From positions 62,001-126,000 of the forward strand of contig JAFGDE010000008.1 in NCBI GenBank assembly GCA_016932255.1: a stretch of DNA of 64,000 nt. The letters run 5' to 3'. Under the pieces are notes generated by a model, which was not told the origin of the DNA, did no database searches, and saw only the letters and a list, made by a program, of their open reading frames with translations. Position 1 is the first letter of the stretch. Each line of letters opens with the position of its first letter. This stretch comes from Candidatus Saganbacteria bacterium. GTDB taxonomy: Bacteria; Margulisbacteria; WOR-1; O2-12-FULL-45-9. Positions 43,744-51,488 of this stretch are shown in pieces. Position numbers and translations under genes: made by a program.

Positions 43744-43855
43744 AAGATCATCAGAATACCAGAGGATCAGAGCGAGAAGATCAGACGATCAGAGTATCAG
43801 ATATTCTGACCCTCTGGTATTCTCGCTCTGGTTTTCTGATCCTCTGATACTCTTA
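43744..43855. repeat. ATCAGAATACCAG inverted repeat array between grpE and dnaK
   Basis: The left half is built of ATCAGA/ACCAGA words and the right half carries their reverse complements, giving a long imperfect hairpin with GAGCGAGA cores. It belongs to the same family as the array at 24062-24183. It lies inside the heat-shock operon, between grpE and dnaK. Confidence 0.8.
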
Positions 43856-43867
43856 AACATAAAAAGA

Positions 43868-44392
43868 TCACTTTTTCTTACTAACAATAACCATTGAAGG
43901 ACGTATTACTCTCCCGTGGAGAGTATAGCCCTTCTGTGCCTCTTCTATAATAATGCCTTCCGGGCCGTCGTGTTCCTGCTGCATGATCGCTTCATGGACG
44001 TTGGGGTCATAAGCCTGGCCCAGGGCAGGGATCTCGGCCACGCCGTGCTTTTTCAGCGCATCCTCGAACTGCTTCTTGACCAGGGCCAGGCCTTTGAGCA
44101 TCTCTTCTCCTGCCTGCATCTTCTCGGCTGCCTCGGTCGCCCGGTTAAAACCGTCCAGCACCGGCAAAAGTTCCGCGACAATGCCTTCGTTGGCGAACTG
44201 GACGAACTGTTCGCGCTCCATGGCCGATCTTTTCTTGTAGTTATCAAAATCAGCCAGGCAGCGAAGGTACTTGTTCTTGGTCTCCTCCAGCTGTTCCTTT
44301 AAGAGGGTTGTTTCTTTCTTGTCCGGCGGCAGCTCTTTCTTGACCGCCTGCATCTCTTCGTGCTTTTTCGCGGATTTCTTCTTGTCCGTCAC
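43868..44392 (-). CDS. grpE: GrpE nucleotide-exchange factor
   Basis: A 174-aa DnaK nucleotide-exchange factor. It has a charged N-terminus, a long coiled coil (KEQLEETKNKYLRCLADFDNYKKR) and the C-terminal beta-domain (GQAYDPNVHEAIMQQ, YTLHGRVIRPSMVIV). The GTG start follows the hrcA stop without a gap. It is the second gene of the CIRCE operon. Confidence 0.96.
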   Translation of the reverse strand: MTDKKKSAKKHEEMQAVKKELPPDKKETTLLKEQLEETKNKYLRCLADFDNYKKRSAMEREQFVQFANEGIVAELLPVLDGFNRATEAAEKMQAGEEMLKGLALVKKQFEDALKKHGVAEIPALGQAYDPNVHEAIMQQEHDGPEGIIIEEAQKGYTLHGRVIRPSMVIVSKKK

Positions 44393-45142
44393 TTAGAAAT
44401 CTCCAGATAGGACACGGGACAGCTCTTTGGCCACGCAATCGATAAGCGAAGCGGCCTTGCTGTAGTACATGCGGGTCGGTCCGATGATGCTGATGCCGCC
44501 GACAGGCTTGTCGTTGACCTCAAAAGACCTGACCACAACACTGCATTCCCGGATTGGCTTGAACCTGTTCTCGGAACCGATCTTGATGTTGATCGGCTCG
44601 CCCTCAGCTGAGTATTCCTCGACCAGTTCGGTCAGGGTTTCTTCCTCTTCCAGCAGTTCCAGGATCTTTTCCATCTGGGCCAGGTTCCTGAACTCAGGCT
44701 GATGGAGCAGGTTGGATGTGCCGGCTGAATAGATGCGCTGGTGCGTGCCGTGGCTGATGACCACGGTGGTGTAGTCCAGGGTATGGGAGAGCAGCTTAGC
44801 GGTCTGGTGCAGGACCTCGTCAACGCTGTGATGCAGGCTGCGGTAGGTGCTGCTGATCAGGTCGGCTTCGCGCTGGGTTGGCTGCAGGGCCTTCATCAGC
44901 CGGTCAACATAGAAGCGGTAACCTGCGTCGGTCGGGATGCGGCCGGCGGAGGTGTGCGGCTGCATGATCAGGCCAGCTTCTTCCAGGTCGGCCATTTCGT
45001 TCCTGATGGTGGCGGGAGAGAGTTCAGGCAGGTGCTTGCGCGACAGGTTGCGCGAGCCCACCGGCTCGGCAGTGTGCTGGTAATCGCGGACGATAGCGCC
45101 CAGGATCTTCTGTTTTCTTTCGTCGAGGTCGTGGCCGGTCAT
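44393..45142 (-). CDS. hrcA: HrcA heat-shock repressor, short form
   Basis: HrcA binds CIRCE elements and represses groE/dnaK operons. The N-terminal winged helix is clear (ERKQKILGAIVRDY, EPVGSRNLSRKH, SPATIRNEMADLEEAGLI, SAGRIPTDAGYRFYVD). The C-terminus ends with IIGPTRMYYSKAASLIDCV, as usual. At 249 aa it is ~90 residues shorter than typical HrcA; the missing part is in the middle, between the GAF-like halves. The gene lies directly behind a perfect CIRCE, indicating autoregulation. Confidence 0.94.
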   Translation of the reverse strand: MTGHDLDERKQKILGAIVRDYQHTAEPVGSRNLSRKHLPELSPATIRNEMADLEEAGLIMQPHTSAGRIPTDAGYRFYVDRLMKALQPTQREADLISSTYRSLHHSVDEVLHQTAKLLSHTLDYTTVVISHGTHQRIYSAGTSNLLHQPEFRNLAQMEKILELLEEEETLTELVEEYSAEGEPINIKIGSENRFKPIRECSVVVRSFEVNDKPVGGISIIGPTRMYYSKAASLIDCVAKELSRVLSGDF

Positions 45143-45146
45143 AATA

Positions 45147-45173
45147 TTAGCACTCTCGCTCCTTGAGTGCTAA
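45147..45173 (-). promoter_or_regulatory. CIRCE operator
   Basis: TTAGCACTC-N9-GAGTGCTAA is a perfect consensus CIRCE, 4 nt before the hrcA ATG and touching the -10. HrcA bound here would block transcription of hrcA-grpE-dnaK-dnaJ-rsmE-mtaB. The spacer contains AAGGAG on the minus strand. Confidence 0.97.
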
Positions 45174-45202
45174 GTATAGCAGTTGCGGCCGGGGGCTGTC
45201 AA
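45173..45202 (-). promoter_or_regulatory. Heat-shock operon promoter
   Basis: Minus-strand TTGACA (45202-45197), 18-bp spacer, TATACT (45178-45173) with TGC upstream (extended -10). The transcription start should fall inside CIRCE. Confidence 0.85.
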
Positions 45203-45207
45203 GGGGG

Positions 45208-46770
45208 CTAACGGGCCACGGTCAGCATGCCGGTGCCCACTGTCCTGCCTTCGGCGTTGATCTGGATGCGGTAGACGCCGGGCGCGACCAGATGGTCGAA
45301 CAGGTCGGTGCCGTCATAGAGGATCTTGGTGACCGCGTCCCTGGTCAGGCTGGTCTGCAGGGTCTTTTTGATCTGGCCGGTGATCGACATCAGGTGGATG
45401 GTCACCGGGCCGGAAAAGCCGTTCTGCGGGGTCAGCTGGATGACCGCGGGATTGGCCGGGGTGATGTTCTTGTTGGGCGAGGGCAGGGCGACCACATCGC
45501 GTTTGGGCGTTGAACTGCCGCCGCCTCCGCCGGAATAACGTTCGATGACAGTGAACGTGGTCGAGGCCAGGCCGCCGTCGCCGTTGATCAGCCGCAGGTC
45601 CCAGGCGCCGGTGGTCGCGGTCAATGAGAGATGCAGGTTGACGATCAGTTGCGCAGCGCTGACCCAGCTGGTCGAGATGCTGTCCGCGCCGCCGCTAACA
45701 CTGGCGGCTGAGACCGTGACCGTGGCTGAAGGCAGGAAATTGGTCCCGTTCAAAGTGAAGCTGCTGTCGTAGCCTTGGTACTTTGAGGCCGGGCCGGCAG
45801 AGATCGTCGGATCGGTCACTCTTTTCAATGATGTCCCGGCCGCTCCGGCGGCCCAGCCATTGTACTGATCGCTGAAAAAGACGCTGTTAATTGCCTGGGT
45901 CGTTTCATTGGTCGCGCTCCAGTTCAGGCCGGCGTTGGTCGTGCTGAGCAATGTGCCGCTGCTGCCCGCGGCAACGCCGTTGCCGGCATCATAAAAGGCG
46001 ACTGCTTGCAGGTCACTGCCGGTACCGCTGGTCTGCAGCGTCCAGTTGGTCCCGCTGTTGGTCGTGGCCATGATAACGCCGCCGGCGCCGACCGCCCAGC
46101 CGTTATTCTGGTCGATAAAATTAAGGTCATTAAGCGTGCTGCCGGTCAGGCCGGCGGCCTGCTGGGACCAGTTGGTCCCGCCATTGGTGGTGCGGTAGAT
46201 CAAACCGTTCTCTCCGGCCACCCAGCCGGTGTCTGCGGAGATGAACTGGACACTCTTAAAGTCGGCGGTGGTGTCTAGGCCAACTACGCATGAGTTCCAG
46301 GTGCTGCCGCCGTCAGTGGTCTTATAGACCGGGATGAACGAGCCGGCGGTGGTGTCGCAGGTGACCCAGCCGGTGTCGTCGGAAATAAAAAAGATGTCGG
46401 TGATCCGGTCCGCGTTGGGGAAAGAGGTCAGCGACGACCAGTTCTCGCCGCTATCGGTCGTCTTGAGGATCAGGCCGTCAGAACCGCTGGACCCGGCGGC
46501 ATAGCCGACGCCGGCTGACGGGCAGTGGACCGCGTTCATGCTGAAGGTCAGGCCCGAGGGGCTTTTACTGGCCCAGGAAACACCGCTGTTGCTGGTCTTG
46601 ATGATCAGCTGGTCGCTGCCAACAGCCAGGCCGGTCATCTGGTCGAAAAAATAAAGTCCGTTGATCTCAGCGCTGGTCCCTGACGTCTGGGTTTGCCAGA
46701 ATGTCGCGGCCTGAGCTGAGTTCAGGCCAAGCGCGAACAATAGTAAAAGTAAAAAGATCTTTCTATTCAT
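45208..46770 (-). CDS. Secreted BNR/Ycf48-like propeller with FlgD/T9SS-like C-terminal domain
   Basis: A 520-aa exported protein with signal peptide MNRKIFLLLLLFALGLNSAQA. Residues ~25-310 hold ~7 blades with the pattern TGWAxGxxGxIxxTTNxGxNW, as in Ycf48/photosystem-assembly-like and sialidase-BNR propellers. An IPT/TIG-like domain (~315-410) and a Gly-rich linker follow. The last ~80 residues (NPAVIQLTPQNGFSGPVTIHL, APGVYRIQINAEG) look like the Ig-like FlgD or T9SS type A sorting domain. It has a leaderless promoter and follows the related 46809 gene. Confidence 0.75.
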   Translation of the reverse strand: MNRKIFLLLLLFALGLNSAQAATFWQTQTSGTSAEINGLYFFDQMTGLAVGSDQLIIKTSNSGVSWASKSPSGLTFSMNAVHCPSAGVGYAAGSSGSDGLILKTTDSGENWSSLTSFPNADRITDIFFISDDTGWVTCDTTAGSFIPVYKTTDGGSTWNSCVVGLDTTADFKSVQFISADTGWVAGENGLIYRTTNGGTNWSQQAAGLTGSTLNDLNFIDQNNGWAVGAGGVIMATTNSGTNWTLQTSGTGSDLQAVAFYDAGNGVAAGSSGTLLSTTNAGLNWSATNETTQAINSVFFSDQYNGWAAGAAGTSLKRVTDPTISAGPASKYQGYDSSFTLNGTNFLPSATVTVSAASVSGGADSISTSWVSAAQLIVNLHLSLTATTGAWDLRLINGDGGLASTTFTVIERYSGGGGGSSTPKRDVVALPSPNKNITPANPAVIQLTPQNGFSGPVTIHLMSITGQIKKTLQTSLTRDAVTKILYDGTDLFDHLVAPGVYRIQINAEGRTVGTGMLTVAR

Positions 46771-46776
46771 ATTTTT

Positions 46777-46785
46777 ATTATATCA
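46777..46785 (-). promoter_or_regulatory. Extended -10 of the 45208 gene, leaderless
   Basis: Minus-strand TGATATAAT ends 6 nt before the ATG at 46770; no Shine-Dalgarno is present. Confidence 0.6.
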
Positions 46786-46808
46786 AATATCCGCCCTGGA
46801 TATCTGGC

Positions 46809-49355
46809 TCATTTCTTGGGCGGGGCGATGATGATCTTGCCCCGTCCCAGGTTGGCGAAATTGACCACGTAAATACCGGGGGGCAGCGCTTGTCCCCAAT
46901 GGTCGGTGCCGCTATAGGTCACCTGGTTAGTGCCCGGCACCACGTTAGCGGTTAGTTTTGCCGCCACTCCGCCCACCGGGCTGATGATGTAAATGTCCGC
47001 CGGGCCGGTGTAGTCCTTTGACTCGAATTGGATGGTCACCGGGTTGCTCGGGGTCGGATTATAATTGGGCGAGGTCACGACGTTGGTGATCCTGTTCTGG
47101 TCTGCCGGAGTGACCGGTTCAAAATAGACCACGTCATAGAGCCGGGTGGTCGAATTGCTTTCATTGTCTTCAGCATAGAGGTAGAGCTTTTTAGCCGCGC
47201 TCTGGGTCAGGACCGTGCGCGCGTCAACCGTGTCACCGGTCATGAAGTTCTTGAGCCAGCGCAGGGTACCCACAGCCGTGCCTTTGGTCGTCGGCGTGGT
47301 TTGATCCGGCGTAAAAGCGGTCGTGCCGTTGAACTGCCAGTAATACTCGACGGGGTCTGATATCTTGATCGTGTAGCTGACCGTTCTGGGGTCCAGGCCG
47401 GTGAAGTCCTCGATCTGGGCCGTGAATTGAGGGTAGGCGGTGAACATTTTTGAGGCGCTGTCGACCGCGTTGCTCGCTTCATAGGTCAGGAAAGTCGGGC
47501 CCAGGCTGTCGGGCCGGACCTCGAAAGTGCTGCTGGCGATGTCAAAGCCTGTGTCCGGGTTGACCAGCATGACGTCGCGCCAGCCGGTGGCCGCGCTCGG
47601 GCTGATATCGATCAGGACCTCAAGCGAGCTGGAATCGACAAAGGTGATCGCCCCAACGCTGACCCCGCTAGTGGGAGAGAAGCTGACCGTGGCGCCGGAC
47701 TGGAAGTCAGACCCGGTGACAATGATGGTCCTGAGCGCGCCCTGGCGGTCCCAGTTGACATTGCCCAGGATCGGATGGACGCGGTAGACCGAGTTCAGCG
47801 TCGGCGGCGGGCTGACGGTAAAAACAGCGCTGTGGTAGCCGCCGTCGCCGTTGCGCACGCCGATGGTCCAATTGCCGGTCGAGCAGCTGGCGCTTAAGGT
47901 GGCGGTGAGAGTGATAGTAGTCGCGTTGTTCCTGACAAAGGTATAGCTGAAGCCGCTGCCGCCGGTCTTGGTCACTTCCACGGTCGCGTCGGCATTGAAG
48001 TTTCCGCCTTCCAGGGTGATCAGGCCGGTCCAGCCCTGGTAGCGGGCCGAAGGCGTAACATTATTAATGGTCGGCGCCGGCAGGACGGTAAAGGCTTCAG
48101 TGGTCACACCGGTATCCGGATTGGTGATCGTGATGGTCCAGTCGCCGGAAGTGGCCGTGCGGTCAAGATAGGCGTTGATGGTTATCTGTCCGTCATTATC
48201 ACGGGTGGCCGAATAATTGACGCCGCTGCCGCCGGCCTTGGTCAGGGTGATCGCTGTGCCAGACTGGAAATTGGCGCCGCTGATCGTGATCGAGCCGGTC
48301 CAGCCCTGAGGCGCTGAAGCGGGATTGACCGCTGTTATCGGCGGGTCGACCACATATTTAGCAACAAAACGGTGGGTAAAGACATTGCCGCCGACCGCCC
48401 AGCCGTTATACCGATCAATGAAATGAACTCCGTTAAGATCATAGGTCGTGCCGCTGGTCTCCGCTGACCAGGATTCACCGGTATCAGTGGTGTTTATTAT
48501 CGCGCCGTTCTGGCCGACCGCCCAGCCATTGGTCTCGTCAGGGAAACTGACACCCAACAGGTCGTTCGTGGAACCACTGGTCTTTCGCGACCAGGTGGTC
48601 CAACCGTTGGTCGATTTCTGGATCTCGCCGTCAAGGCCGAAACCGATCTGATTGCCGACCGCTATCGCGGTAGAGGCGTTGATGATCTCGATCGCGTATA
48701 GAGCTTTCCCTGTGCCTATCGTTTGATCTCCGGACCAGCTTGTCGCGCCATTGCTTGTAGTATTGATCAAGCCGTCAACGCCGGCGACACAGCCGTTGTT
48801 AGCGTCTAGAAAATCGATGCTGTAACAATGCTCTGCGGCGCCAAAAGTACAGGTGATCCCGTTGCCGCTGGCTTGCCAGGATGCGCCGCCGTCAGTGGTC
48901 CGGTAAACATTGAGGGGGTTTGTAAACCAATTTACGGCAGCCCAGCCCGTGTTAGCGTTAGCAAAACAGCAATCCATCACTGCAACACAACTGGGGTTGT
49001 CAACATAGCCTTCGCTCCAGTTGCTGCCGGCATCAGTGGTTTTCCAGTAATAGCCAAAGCTGCCGCGGTCGCCCATCACATAACCCGTGTTGCTGTCAAC
49101 AAAAAAAACTGTATTGCAGTTCTGGTTCGCGTCAGGCGTGAAAAGGGCGGTCCAGTTCTTGCCGCCGTCGGTCGATTTAAGGATGCCACGGTCTTCGCCC
49201 ACGGCAAAACCGGTGGTCTGGCTGGCAAAGTGGACCGCTAGCAGCGGCTGGTCGGAAACATCAAGCAGGGTGACCCATCTAGCTGCGGCCAGGGCAGGGG
49301 AAACGAGCAGCAGGCTGATGGCCAGTGCTGCGGCAAGATGTTTGGCGCGCGTCAT
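46809..49355 (-). CDS. Secreted BNR propeller with three IPT/TIG domains and FlgD/T9SS-like C-terminus
   Basis: A ~848-aa exported protein. The ATG at 49355 (MTRAKHLAAALAISLLLVSPALA) gives a clear signal peptide; the track start 49385 is TTG inside the upstream gene. Residues ~25-335 form a Ycf48-like propeller. Three IPT/TIG Ig domains follow (APQGWTGSITISGANFQSG, YQGWTGLITLEGGNFN, TIIVTGSDFQSGATVSF). The last ~85 residues match the C-terminal domain of the 45208 product (NPVTIQFESKDYTGPADIYI, PGIYVVNFANLGRGKI). It starts 7 nt after the PorV-SLH gene, so both share an operon. Confidence 0.75.
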   Translation of the reverse strand: MTRAKHLAAALAISLLLVSPALAAARWVTLLDVSDQPLLAVHFASQTTGFAVGEDRGILKSTDGGKNWTALFTPDANQNCNTVFFVDSNTGYVMGDRGSFGYYWKTTDAGSNWSEGYVDNPSCVAVMDCCFANANTGWAAVNWFTNPLNVYRTTDGGASWQASGNGITCTFGAAEHCYSIDFLDANNGCVAGVDGLINTTSNGATSWSGDQTIGTGKALYAIEIINASTAIAVGNQIGFGLDGEIQKSTNGWTTWSRKTSGSTNDLLGVSFPDETNGWAVGQNGAIINTTDTGESWSAETSGTTYDLNGVHFIDRYNGWAVGGNVFTHRFVAKYVVDPPITAVNPASAPQGWTGSITISGANFQSGTAITLTKAGGSGVNYSATRDNDGQITINAYLDRTATSGDWTITITNPDTGVTTEAFTVLPAPTINNVTPSARYQGWTGLITLEGGNFNADATVEVTKTGGSGFSYTFVRNNATTITLTATLSASCSTGNWTIGVRNGDGGYHSAVFTVSPPPTLNSVYRVHPILGNVNWDRQGALRTIIVTGSDFQSGATVSFSPTSGVSVGAITFVDSSSLEVLIDISPSAATGWRDVMLVNPDTGFDIASSTFEVRPDSLGPTFLTYEASNAVDSASKMFTAYPQFTAQIEDFTGLDPRTVSYTIKISDPVEYYWQFNGTTAFTPDQTTPTTKGTAVGTLRWLKNFMTGDTVDARTVLTQSAAKKLYLYAEDNESNSTTRLYDVVYFEPVTPADQNRITNVVTSPNYNPTPSNPVTIQFESKDYTGPADIYIISPVGGVAAKLTANVVPGTNQVTYSGTDHWGQALPPGIYVVNFANLGRGKIIIAPPKK

Positions 49356-49362
49356 CAAGGTC

Positions 49363-51273
49363 TTAATACCCCTTGCTGAAGTCAAGCAGGTCCTGGATCA
49401 GGAGGTTGACGGGTTTGCTGCGGTAGAGCATTTCGACCGCTTCAGCCCGGGTCAGGTCCAGCTTGGGCCCGAATGGTTTGCTCAGGAAATGGATCAGCAT
49501 GCCCTCTTTATAAGCGCCGGCGACGATCGGGGCGACCCAGTGAGTGCTGTCCATGTCAATAAATTCATCGGTATAAGGGACCTGCGCCACGCCGCCGAAG
49601 CGGGCGATCATGGCCAGGCCTTCGGCCCGGCTGATCCTGGCCGACGGCTTGAAACTGCCGTCAGGATAGCCTTTGACAATGCCGCTCTTGGCTGCCATGT
49701 TGATGTATTTAGCCGCCCAGTGCGTCAGCGCTACGTCAGCAAACATCTGAGCCTCGGCCTGGGGCACGTTGTCGTCGCCGCCCATCTTGGTCCTGACCAG
49801 CAGGGTGGCCAGCTCGGCCCGGGTGATGGTGCCTTCCGGCTTGAAACCGCCGTCGGGATACCCCTTGATGATACCGAGGGTGCCGATGTAGCTGATCTGA
49901 TCCGCGGCCCAGTGGTCAGCGGCCACGTCAGGATAGGTGATCAGGCGCAGAGCGCGCAGTTTGATCGCTTCGATCGAGCCGCCTTTATTATTGAGGCCCT
50001 TGACCGTGACCAGGTTCTTGCCGACCTCAAGGGCCGCTTCGGTGCGGAACTCGCCGTGCAGGTTGAGGCTGGCGCGCTGGTCATTGACCGTGACCCTGGT
50101 GATATCAGGATCAAAGGCGCGGCCTTTGACGGCCAGCTGGGCTTCCCGGGTAATGACCTTGTCAGGCGCGGCGTAGAGCCGGGTCTCGATGCGTTTGACC
50201 GGCGCTATGCCGTAGGAGAAGGAGAAAAAATGGTTCATGATGCCGGGCGCGCCAAAGAACTCGTGGTAAGCGTAATCAAAACGGAAATTGCCGTAGTAGA
50301 GGCCGACCCCGGTGGTCAGGTTATTGGCCACTTCCTTGGCGCCGACAACGTCCTGGTCAATGCCGGCCCTGATGCCGATCAGGGTGTTGGGCTTCCACTC
50401 CAGTCCGAGATGGAACAGAGCCGGTATGTAGCTTGACCGGCTGACCTCATAATCCATGTCCAGCAGCAGTTTAAGCTGATGGTCCCAGATCTTGCGCAGG
50501 GCGTCCTTGGGGCCGAGCAGGTCAACAGCTGAGCCGAGCTTGAGCAGGGCGGGATAGGATTCTTCCCAGCCTGTTTGATAGGTCAGTTTGCCGCCCATGG
50601 AAAACGGCAGGGCGTTCTGGAGGTTGGCGCCGAGCGAGAGCCAGGGCAGCGGCTTGCCCTGAACGCCCAGGTCAAGCTCCATGCCGTTGGCCGCGCCGCC
50701 GGTGATGCCGTCGCCGGTCAGGTTGACCTGGAAGAACTTGAGGTTGGCGCCGAAGTGCGTTTGCCTGAGGTCAGGCCAGCGGTCAGCCAGTCCGGACAAA
50801 AGCGGCAGATCAAGCGCCCGGTCGATCTTGTTGCCGTAGGACAGGATGAACAGATTATTATAGTAGCTGATCAATTCCTGGGAAGTGTCGACCACATAGA
50901 CCGGGTCATCAGGGTCGGAGCCGGCTTCGATCGTCGTGGGCAAAGCGCCGCCGATCGATGAACCGACAAAAGCCAGGCCAAAGGTGCCGATCTGGGTCGG
51001 ATAAAGGCCGGACAGCGATAAGTAATTGTACTCTTCCAGCAGTTTGCCGGACATTGAGGTCAATTGCCATTGTTCAGGATTGGCCAGGCCGGCGGGATTG
51101 ATGAAAATGGAATCAATGTCATCCGCCAGGCCGACAAAGGCCTTGCCCATGCCCAGCGTCCGGGCGCCGGTGGCCAGCCGGATCGGGTCAGGAGCGTTCT
51201 GGGCTAGAGCGGTGCCGGCAAAAAAGAACAGAGTGAGCTGGAAGAGAAGGCAACAAACTAGTGATCGCTTCAT
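49363..51273 (-). CDS. PorV/FadL-type outer-membrane barrel fused to three SLH domains
   Basis: A 636-aa protein. The signal peptide is MKRSLVCCLLFQLTLFFFAGTALAQ. Residues ~25-365 show the PorV/PorQ signature GARTLGMGKAFVGLADD followed by FINPAGLAN and barrel-like strands. A small Ig-like region follows (~370-440). Three SLH domains end the protein (ITYPDVAADHWAADQI, FADVALTHWAAKYI, DMDSTHWVAPIV; GIIKGYPDGGFKPEGTITRAE). SLH domains bind pyruvylated cell-wall polymers and tie the outer membrane to the wall in several diderms. The track start 51282 is TTG abutting the -10; ATG 51273 fits the promoter better. Confidence 0.85.
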   Translation of the reverse strand: MKRSLVCCLLFQLTLFFFAGTALAQNAPDPIRLATGARTLGMGKAFVGLADDIDSIFINPAGLANPEQWQLTSMSGKLLEEYNYLSLSGLYPTQIGTFGLAFVGSSIGGALPTTIEAGSDPDDPVYVVDTSQELISYYNNLFILSYGNKIDRALDLPLLSGLADRWPDLRQTHFGANLKFFQVNLTGDGITGGAANGMELDLGVQGKPLPWLSLGANLQNALPFSMGGKLTYQTGWEESYPALLKLGSAVDLLGPKDALRKIWDHQLKLLLDMDYEVSRSSYIPALFHLGLEWKPNTLIGIRAGIDQDVVGAKEVANNLTTGVGLYYGNFRFDYAYHEFFGAPGIMNHFFSFSYGIAPVKRIETRLYAAPDKVITREAQLAVKGRAFDPDITRVTVNDQRASLNLHGEFRTEAALEVGKNLVTVKGLNNKGGSIEAIKLRALRLITYPDVAADHWAADQISYIGTLGIIKGYPDGGFKPEGTITRAELATLLVRTKMGGDDNVPQAEAQMFADVALTHWAAKYINMAAKSGIVKGYPDGSFKPSARISRAEGLAMIARFGGVAQVPYTDEFIDMDSTHWVAPIVAGAYKEGMLIHFLSKPFGPKLDLTRAEAVEMLYRSKPVNLLIQDLLDFSKGY

Positions 51274-51283
51274 GTTGGCCAAT

Positions 51284-51313
51284 AGAATAACATTGAAAAT
51301 AATCTTTTGTCAA
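51284..51313 (-). promoter_or_regulatory. Promoter of the PorV-SLH operon
   Basis: Minus-strand TTGACA (51313-51308), 18-bp spacer, TATTCT (51289-51284). The -10 ends 10 nt before ATG 51273, so the leader is only a few bases. Confidence 0.7.
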
Positions 51314-51366
51314 GGTTCAAAAAAGTTTCGGCCGTTCCTGCGCCCGGCTAAGAGCGAAAAATCCGC

Positions 51367-51395
51367 TTGACAGTTTTTGCTGGGTGTGATAATAA
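51367..51395 (+). promoter_or_regulatory. Promoter of the first propeller lipoprotein
   Basis: TTGACA (51367-51372) with TGTGATAAT/TAATAA about 15-17 bp downstream. A long leader follows, with AAGGAGG 8 nt before the ATG at 51489. Confidence 0.6.
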
Positions 51396-51488
51396 TCAGG
51401 CGATGAGGCGGCCGGATCCTCTGACGATGATGGGACCGAAGCTATAAATTCCGGAAGAAAAAATATGAGTCCAAAGGAGGCTCTGCAA

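Noticed and set aside
43744-43855. CRISPR array or insertion-sequence ends
   Set aside because: No constant repeat/spacer unit and no transposase; the structure is an inverted array of short words.
49087-50436. 449-aa plus-strand ORF
   Set aside because: It is antisense to the PorV-SLH and BNR genes, whose domains are clear.
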